Shown piece by piece: positions 59,359 through 64,000 of a stretch of 64,000 bases of DNA (positions within the stretch are counted from its first letter, which is position 1; each line of letters starts with the position of its first letter). A program made the translations under genes and the position numbers. Origin of the DNA: Streptomyces sp. SLBN-31 (GTDB lineage Bacteria > Actinomycetota > Actinomycetes > Streptomycetales > Streptomycetaceae); assembly GCF_006715395.1 (NCBI RefSeq), contig NZ_VFNC01000001.1:1674001-1738000 (forward strand). Reading direction: 5' to 3'. Below the pieces are notes generated by a model, which saw nothing but the letters and a program-made list of their open reading frames with translations, was not told the origin of the DNA and searched no databases.

Positions 59359-59859
59359 ATGACCACCCTGTGGACCCGTGTCGACAGCCCCGTCGGCGCC
59401 CTGCTGATCACCGCCGACGCCACCGGCGCCCTGACCTCGGTCTCCGTGCCTGGGCAGCGCAACGGGCGTGAGGTGGAGGCGAGTTGGCGGTACGAGCCGG
59501 CCCTCTTCCGGGAGGCCGAGGAACAGCTGGACGCCTACTTCGCCGGTGATCTGAAGGACTTCCGGCTGCCGTTCAGCACCGCGGGCAGCGAGTTCCGGGA
59601 GCGGGTGTGGGCCGCCCTGGACTCCGTCCCCTACGGCGCCACCACGACCTACGGAGAGATCGCCGCGCGGATCGGGGCACCCCGGGCGGCCGTACGGGCC
59701 GTCGGCGGCGCGATCGGCGCCAACCCGCTGCTCATCGTGCGGCCCTGCCACCGGGTGATCGGCGCGAACGGCGCGCTGACGGGGTACGCGGGCGGCCTGG
59801 AACGAAAGGTGCGCCTGCTCACCCTGGAGGGCTGCCTGGAGCCCGCCGGTTCCCCCTGA
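59359..59859 (+). CDS. ogt: methylated-DNA--protein-cysteine methyltransferase
   Basis: A 166-residue suicide methyltransferase that removes O6-methyl groups from guanine. The acceptor is Cys130 in the diagnostic RPCHRVIG motif; the Ada-like N-terminal ribonuclease-H-like fold precedes it, and YGATTTYGEIAARIGAPRAAVRAVG forms the winged DNA-binding helix. It is co-operonic with the Ada-AlkA gene and presumably induced by it. It converges on the DUF456 gene with a three-base gap. Confidence 0.95.
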   Translation: MTTLWTRVDSPVGALLITADATGALTSVSVPGQRNGREVEASWRYEPALFREAEEQLDAYFAGDLKDFRLPFSTAGSEFRERVWAALDSVPYGATTTYGEIAARIGAPRAAVRAVGGAIGANPLLIVRPCHRVIGANGALTGYAGGLERKVRLLTLEGCLEPAGSP

Positions 59860-59862
59860 CGG

Positions 59863-60345
59863 TCACCCCCGGATCACCACGCCCAGCCACGTCCCGGCGA
59901 TCAGCAGACAGGTGAAAAGCTCCGCCAGCACGCTGGAGCCGCCCGAGCGCATCGCGGTGCGCAGGGCCGCCATCGCCTCGCCGTGCCCGCCCAGACGCAG
60001 GCGTTCACACAGGTAGATGCCGCCCATGAAGCCGGGGATCGCGCCCAGCACGGGAAACAGCAGGAAACCGAGGAACGCGCCGGCCCCCGCGTACACCCAC
60101 ATCCGCGGGGTCGCCCCGCTCGCCCGCAGCCGTCGGGGCGGCAGCGCCCAGCGCACGACCTGGGAGAGGAACAGCGCGACCGTCGCGCCGACCAGGACCC
60201 ACCAGGCGACCGGTCGCGGGTCCTTCAGCGCCCACCACAGGATCGCGGCCCACACCAGCCACGACCCCGGCACCCCGGGCACCAGCACCCCGCACAGGCC
60301 GAGCAGGAGGACCAGGCCGACCAGCACGAGGTCCCACACTCCCAT
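59863..60345 (-). CDS. DUF456 family membrane protein
   Basis: A 160-residue hydrophobic protein with about four transmembrane helices, of the DUF456 family: VLLLGLCGVLVPGVPGSWLVWAAILWW at the N-terminus, PVLGAIPGFMGGIYLCERLRLGG in the middle, and ELFTCLLIAGTWLGVV at the end. The GVLVPGVPG and GAIPGFMGG turns are the family's characteristic pair. Function unknown. Start ATG at 60343-60345. Confidence 0.88.
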   Translation of the reverse strand: MGVWDLVLVGLVLLLGLCGVLVPGVPGSWLVWAAILWWALKDPRPVAWWVLVGATVALFLSQVVRWALPPRRLRASGATPRMWVYAGAGAFLGFLLFPVLGAIPGFMGGIYLCERLRLGGHGEAMAALRTAMRSGGSSVLAELFTCLLIAGTWLGVVIRG

Positions 60346-60381
60346 GAGCCCAGGGTGCCCGACGGGAGCCGAATGTGCAGG

Positions 60382-60492
60382 TCAGGATCGCTCCCGAGGC
60401 ACCCAGCGCCGTTCGCACTCCGCCAAGGCGACGGCACGGCCCTGTCGGCCCCGCCCGTCTGCGGCGCAGTCCCGGGCCTGCTCACAGCTCAT
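60382..60492 (-). CDS. possible small cysteine-containing ORF
   Basis: A 36-codon frame (MSCEQARDCAADGRGRQG onwards) with three cysteines and a basic C-terminus. Its third positions are mostly G or C, and GGAGTGGAG lies just before the ATG, which argues mildly for coding. I do not recognise the product. The rest of the 60346-60710 interval holds the hairpin and palindrome below and the promoter of the PP2C-like gene. Confidence 0.28.
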   Translation of the reverse strand: MSCEQARDCAADGRGRQGRAVALAECERRWVPRERS

Positions 60493-60551
60493 CTCCACTC
60501 CGTCGGCGCACCGTCGGCACGCAGGGGATCCGGGCCCGGGGCACCCCGGTG

Positions 60552-60595
60552 GTCGCCGGGCGGCTCTCCCGTGGGGGGTGGAGCCGCCCGGCGAC
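60552..60595. terminator. strong 15-bp hairpin in the spacer before the PP2C-like gene
   Basis: GTCGCCGGGCGGCTC (60552-60566) pairs perfectly with GAGCCGCCCGGCGAC (60581-60595) around a 14-base loop. No nearby gene on either strand ends exactly here except the small ORF, so it may instead insulate the PP2C-like gene promoter. Confidence 0.55.
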
Positions 60596-60628
60596 GTCCT
60601 CCGTACCCCTGTTCGACGACTCACTCGA

Positions 60629-60649
60629 CACGCCGTTCGACACGGCGTG
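60629..60649. promoter_or_regulatory. 21-bp palindrome upstream of the PP2C-like gene
   Basis: CACGCCGT (60629-60636) and ACGGCGTG (60642-60649) flank a five-base centre. It lies 62 bp before the ATG of the PP2C-like gene, in operator position. Confidence 0.45.
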
Positions 60650-60710
60650 CCGTGCGGGATTTTCCCCATGCCCCGTTTTCATCCGGCCCCCGCGGTGGAC
60701 AATTAGGGGC

Positions 60711-62120
60711 ATGAGTCAGCAGGGGGGAAGGCCCACCGGGCACGACGACGACTGGTGGGGACAGCTGTACGACGACTCCACCGAGGACACGGGGCCCACC
60801 CCCGCGGCCGACACTCTGGACGACCGGTTCGCCTCCGCGGCGGGAGCGGTGCACACCGGGGCGGGGGAGCGGGGCGAGGACACCGATCCCGCGACGGGAC
60901 CCGGGGTTCCGCAACAGCGCTCCGGGAGCACCGAGACACCGCCTCCCGAACAGCCGCCGTCCAGCAGGACCTCCACGGCAATCGGTACGGCGCTCCCCGC
61001 TCCGCCCGGAGCCCCCGCACCACCGCCCCGGCCGCCGGCGGACCCGGCCCCGGGGACCCGGGCCCAGGACATCCCGCCCCCGCCACCGGCCCAGGACGAC
61101 TCCCCGCACCCGCCCCACGCGGCCACCCACCTGGACCTCCCCGCCTTCCCCCCGCTCCCCGTCGACTACGTGGGCTCCGGCCCCCCGACCTACGACGCCG
61201 AACCCACCGCCCTCCCGCCCGCCGACCCCGACGACCTGGACGACCTGGTCGCCGACACCGTCCTCGACGGCGCCCGGTACGGCTCCTGCACCCTGCGCGC
61301 CGCCTCCGCCCGCGGCGACTCCGCCCGCTACCGCGGCGAACCCCGCCGCGACTCCCTCCTCACCGCCCGCTTCGGCACCGCCGAGCACGCCCTGGTCCTC
61401 GTCGCGATGGCCACCGGCGCCCGGGCCACGCCCGGCGCCCACCGCGCCGCCGCCGAGGCCTGCCACTGGATCGGCAGGGCCGTGGGCCGCAGCCACGCAC
61501 GGCTCGCCGAGGACATCCGGGCGGGCAGGCGCGGCGACCTGAAGTCCGGCCTGCACCGCCTCACGGACCGCAGCCTCGGCAAACTCCGCGCCAGTGCCGC
61601 CGAACAGGGCGTCGACCCCGAGGAGTACGCGGCCACCCTGCGCTGCCTGCTGCTGCCCGCCGACCCGGAGTGCCGTACGCGCGTCTTCTTTGGCGTCGGT
61701 GACGGCGGACTGTTCCGCCTCAGGGACGGTGAATGGCAGGACATCGAGCCCCGCGTCACCGACGTCACCGGCGAACCGGTCGTCGGCTTCGGCTCACTGC
61801 CGGCCGAGACCCCCGAGGGCGACCGCCTGACGATGGACCTGGGCATCCCTACACCCCCGAGCCCCTACGAACCCGCCCCGGAACCACCCCGGGAACCCTT
61901 CCGCTTCCGCGCCTCCATCGCCCACCCGGGTGACACGCTCCTGATGTGCACCAGCGGCTTCGCGGAACCGCTGCGCGGCGAACCGGACCTGTGCCGCCAT
62001 CTGAAGGGCCGGTGGTCCGCCCCCACCCCGCCGGGGCTCGCCGCGTTCCTCGCCGACACCCAGGTCCGCGTCAAGGGATACGCGGACGACCGTACGGCCG
62101 CCGCCGTGTGGGAGGCGTGA
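60711..62120 (+). CDS. protein phosphatase 2C-like protein with long Pro-rich N-terminus
   Basis: A 469-residue protein. Residues 1-165 are low-complexity and Pro/Ala/Asp-rich (many PPPP and TPP runs), probably disordered. Residues about 185-465 resemble the PP2C fold: RYGSCTLRAASARGDSARYRGEPRRD in the place of the first motif, FGTAEHALVLVAMATGA, and VGDGGLFRLRDGEW followed by PGDTLLMCTSGFAEPL. The usual Asp-Gly of the metal site is poorly kept, so it may be a degenerate phosphatase. No signal peptide. Start ATG at 60711. Confidence 0.75.
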   Translation: MSQQGGRPTGHDDDWWGQLYDDSTEDTGPTPAADTLDDRFASAAGAVHTGAGERGEDTDPATGPGVPQQRSGSTETPPPEQPPSSRTSTAIGTALPAPPGAPAPPPRPPADPAPGTRAQDIPPPPPAQDDSPHPPHAATHLDLPAFPPLPVDYVGSGPPTYDAEPTALPPADPDDLDDLVADTVLDGARYGSCTLRAASARGDSARYRGEPRRDSLLTARFGTAEHALVLVAMATGARATPGAHRAAAEACHWIGRAVGRSHARLAEDIRAGRRGDLKSGLHRLTDRSLGKLRASAAEQGVDPEEYAATLRCLLLPADPECRTRVFFGVGDGGLFRLRDGEWQDIEPRVTDVTGEPVVGFGSLPAETPEGDRLTMDLGIPTPPSPYEPAPEPPREPFRFRASIAHPGDTLLMCTSGFAEPLRGEPDLCRHLKGRWSAPTPPGLAAFLADTQVRVKGYADDRTAAAVWEA

Positions 62121-62187
62121 CGCGGCGCGTTGTGAATTCATGTAACCCGTAGGGACCTGTCGGAGACCGAAGGGGCATGAGAGCACC

Positions 62188-63930
62188 ATGGCCAAGCAGA
62201 ACGTCGCCGGACAGTTCGTCGACATCCTCGTCCGAGCCGGAGTCAAGCGCCTGTACGGCGTCGTCGGCGACAGCCTCAACCCGGTCGTGGACGCCGTGCG
62301 CCGCAACGCCGCCATCGACTGGGTGCACGTCCGCCACGAGGAGACCGCCGCCTTCGCTGCCGGCGCCGAAGCCCAGATCACCGGCAAGCTCACCGCGTGC
62401 GCCGGCTCCTGCGGCCCCGGCAACCTGCACCTCATCAACGGCCTGTACGACGCCCACCGGTCCATGGCCCCCGTGCTGGCCCTCGCCTCGCACATCCCCT
62501 CCAGTGAGATCGGCCTCGGCTACTTCCAGGAGACCCACCCCGACCAGCTGTTCCGCGAGTGCAGCCACTACAGCGAGCTCATCTCCAGCCCCAAGCAGAT
62601 GCCGCGCCTGCTGCAGACCGCCATCCAGAACGCGGTCGGGCGGTCGGGCGTCGCCGTCGTCTCCCTGCCCGGCGACATCGCCGACCAGCCCGCCCCCGAA
62701 CGGGCCGCCGAGAGCGCGCTGGTCACCTCCCGGCCCACCGTCCGGCCGGGCGACGCCGAGATCGAAAAGCTGGCCGACATGATCGACCGCGCCCAGAAGG
62801 TCACCCTGTTCTGCGGCAGCGGCACGGCCGGCGCCCACGCCGAGGTCATGGAGTTCGCCGGGAAGATCAAGTCACCCGTCGGCCACGCCCTGCGCGGCAA
62901 GGAGTGGATCCAGTACGACAACCCGTACGACGTCGGCATGAGCGGACTGCTCGGCTACGGCGCCGCCTACGAGGCCACCCACGAGTGCGACCTGCTGATT
63001 TTGCTCGGCACCGACTTCCCCTACAACGCCTTCCTGCCCGACGACGTGGCGATCGCCCAGATCGACGTCCGGCCGGAACACCTGGGCCGCCGGTCGAAAC
63101 TCGACCTGGCCGTCTGGGGCGACGTGCGCGAGACCCTGCGCTGTCTGATCCCACGGGTCAAGGAGAAGACCGACCGCCGCTTCCTGGACCGCATGCTGAA
63201 GAAGCACGCCGGCGCCCTGGAGGGCGTGGTCAAGGCCTACACCCGCAAGGTCGACAAGCACGTCCCCATCCACCCGGAGTACGTGGCCTCCGTCCTCGAC
63301 GAACTCGCCGACGACGACGCGGTGTTCACCGTCGACACCGGCATGTGCAACGTCTGGGCCGCCCGCTACATCTCGCCCAACGGCCGCCGCCGGGTCATCG
63401 GTTCGTTCTCGCACGGCTCCATGGCGAACGCCCTGCCGATGGCGATCGGCGCGCAGTTCACCGACCGCGGCCGGCAGGTGGTGTCGATGTCGGGCGACGG
63501 CGGATTCTCCATGCTGATGGGCGACTTCCTGACGCTCGTGCAGTACGACCTGCCGGTCAAGGTCGTCCTCTTCAACAACTCCTCGCTCGGCATGGTCGAG
63601 TTGGAGATGCTGGTCGCCGGGCTGCCCTCCTACGGCACCACCAACAAGAACCCCGACTTCGCGGCCGTGGCCCGCGCGTGCGGTGCCCACGGAGTGCGGG
63701 TGGAGAAGCCCAAGGACCTCGCCGGGGCCCTGAAGTCCGCCTTCAAGCACAAGGGCCCCGCTCTCGTCGATATCGTCACCGACCCCAACGCCCTGTCCAT
63801 CCCACCGAAGATCAGCGCCGAGATGGTGACGGGCTTCGCCCTGTCGGCGTCGAAGATCGTCCTGGACGGCGGTGTGGGCCGGATGCTCCAGATGGCCCGC
63901 TCCAACCTCCGCAACGTCCCGCGGCCCTAG
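62188..63930 (+). CDS. poxB: pyruvate dehydrogenase (quinone)/pyruvate oxidase
   Basis: A 580-residue thiamine-diphosphate and FAD enzyme that decarboxylates pyruvate to acetate and passes electrons to quinone. The catalytic glutamate is in HVRHEETAAFAAGAEA (about residue 51); the GDG (436-438) with NN at 463-464 is the diphosphate/Mg2+ site; FCGSGTAGAHAEV and LGTDFPYNAFLP lie in the FAD domain. The Streptomyces members are near 580 residues. A GAGAG precedes the ATG. Its last four bases overlap the convergent partial gene. Confidence 0.93.
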   Translation: MAKQNVAGQFVDILVRAGVKRLYGVVGDSLNPVVDAVRRNAAIDWVHVRHEETAAFAAGAEAQITGKLTACAGSCGPGNLHLINGLYDAHRSMAPVLALASHIPSSEIGLGYFQETHPDQLFRECSHYSELISSPKQMPRLLQTAIQNAVGRSGVAVVSLPGDIADQPAPERAAESALVTSRPTVRPGDAEIEKLADMIDRAQKVTLFCGSGTAGAHAEVMEFAGKIKSPVGHALRGKEWIQYDNPYDVGMSGLLGYGAAYEATHECDLLILLGTDFPYNAFLPDDVAIAQIDVRPEHLGRRSKLDLAVWGDVRETLRCLIPRVKEKTDRRFLDRMLKKHAGALEGVVKAYTRKVDKHVPIHPEYVASVLDELADDDAVFTVDTGMCNVWAARYISPNGRRRVIGSFSHGSMANALPMAIGAQFTDRGRQVVSMSGDGGFSMLMGDFLTLVQYDLPVKVVLFNNSSLGMVELEMLVAGLPSYGTTNKNPDFAAVARACGAHGVRVEKPKDLAGALKSAFKHKGPALVDIVTDPNALSIPPKISAEMVTGFALSASKIVLDGGVGRMLQMARSNLRNVPRP

Positions 63931-64000
63931 CTGTCGTAGGGGACCCAGGCGCGGTCGCCGGAGTCGTTCGTGCCGTACCAGTAGCGCGGCATGTCCGTGA
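63927..64000 (-). CDS. C-terminal end of a convergent gene, cut by the window edge
   Basis: The last 24 codons of a minus-strand frame (TDMPRYWYGTNDSGDRAWV, then PYDS) with strong third-position G/C bias, ending in TAG that overlaps the PoxB stop. Tryptophan and tyrosine are enriched. Too short to assign a family. Confidence 0.45.
   Translation of the reverse strand, partial: TDMPRYWYGTNDSGDRAWVPYDS

Overview
The window comes from a high-G+C actinomycete chromosome, almost certainly Streptomyces. Third codon positions are strongly G/C biased. Genes are packed with ATGA/GTGA overlaps, GTG and TTG starts are frequent, and mycothiol-linked families are present. An alditol oxidase very close to S. 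coelicolor AldO, a siroheme sulfite reductase operon with its short leader peptide, and an rsgA / ada-alkA / ogt / poxB series all point the same way. I see no rRNA, tRNA, CRISPR array, insertion sequence or prophage; this looks like ordinary, mildly accessory chromosome.

Layout. 1-3.8 kb: truncated aminoglycoside-phosphotransferase-like gene (minus), then a three-gene sugar ABC importer (two permeases and a lipoprotein, no ATPase). 3.9-9.5 kb: MMPL exporter and a run of small metabolic genes (DUF1697, ketopantoate reductase-like, two mycothiol-linked enzymes). 9.5-17.6 kb (minus): sulfur assimilation operon read as leader peptide, sulfite reductase, small zinc ribbon, cysH, cysC, cysD, cysN, sulfonate-type ABC ATPase and permease, sirohydrochlorin chelatase. 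The transporter's substrate-binding protein is absent from its expected place. 17.7-29.6 kb: GNAT, secreted protein, GAF regulator, AidB-like acyl-CoA dehydrogenase, BrkB membrane protein, two AraC regulators, glyoxalase-fold genes, a 0.6-kb minisatellite, ThuA-like protein.

29.6-43.3 kb is a plant cell-wall (pectin/arabinogalactan) island: LacI regulator, carboxylesterase, homocysteine methyltransferase, a surface beta-repeat protein, a GH43 enzyme, a GH43 plus ricin-type CBM enzyme (exo-beta-1,3-galactanase type), rhamnogalacturonan lyase, rhamnogalacturonan acetylesterase and a DUF2264 protein. AAGCGCTT-type palindromes sit in its divergent promoters, so one LacI repressor plausibly controls the island.

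43.3-52.4 kb: PEP mutase/isocitrate lyase-like gene with a tiny upstream ORF, a TetR-hydrolase pair with a palindrome at the TetR start, an MFS plus ABC-2 export operon, alditol oxidase divergent from a 2-hydroxyacid dehydrogenase. 52.4-64 kb: flavin-binding protein, a radical SAM protein with a non-canonical cysteine spacing, a one-protein sigma-like/anti-sigma/transmembrane/cellulose-binding receptor, a 22-codon ORF, rsgA, Ada-AlkA fusion and Ogt (alkylation repair), DUF456, PP2C-like protein and pyruvate oxidase.

The most unusual item is the putative cellulose-sensing regulator at 54741-56231. Other points worth following are the minisatellite, the leader region and incomplete transporter of the sulfur operon, the LacI site set, and at least 13 start codons with a TANNNT box 6-8 nt upstream, as expected of leaderless mRNAs.
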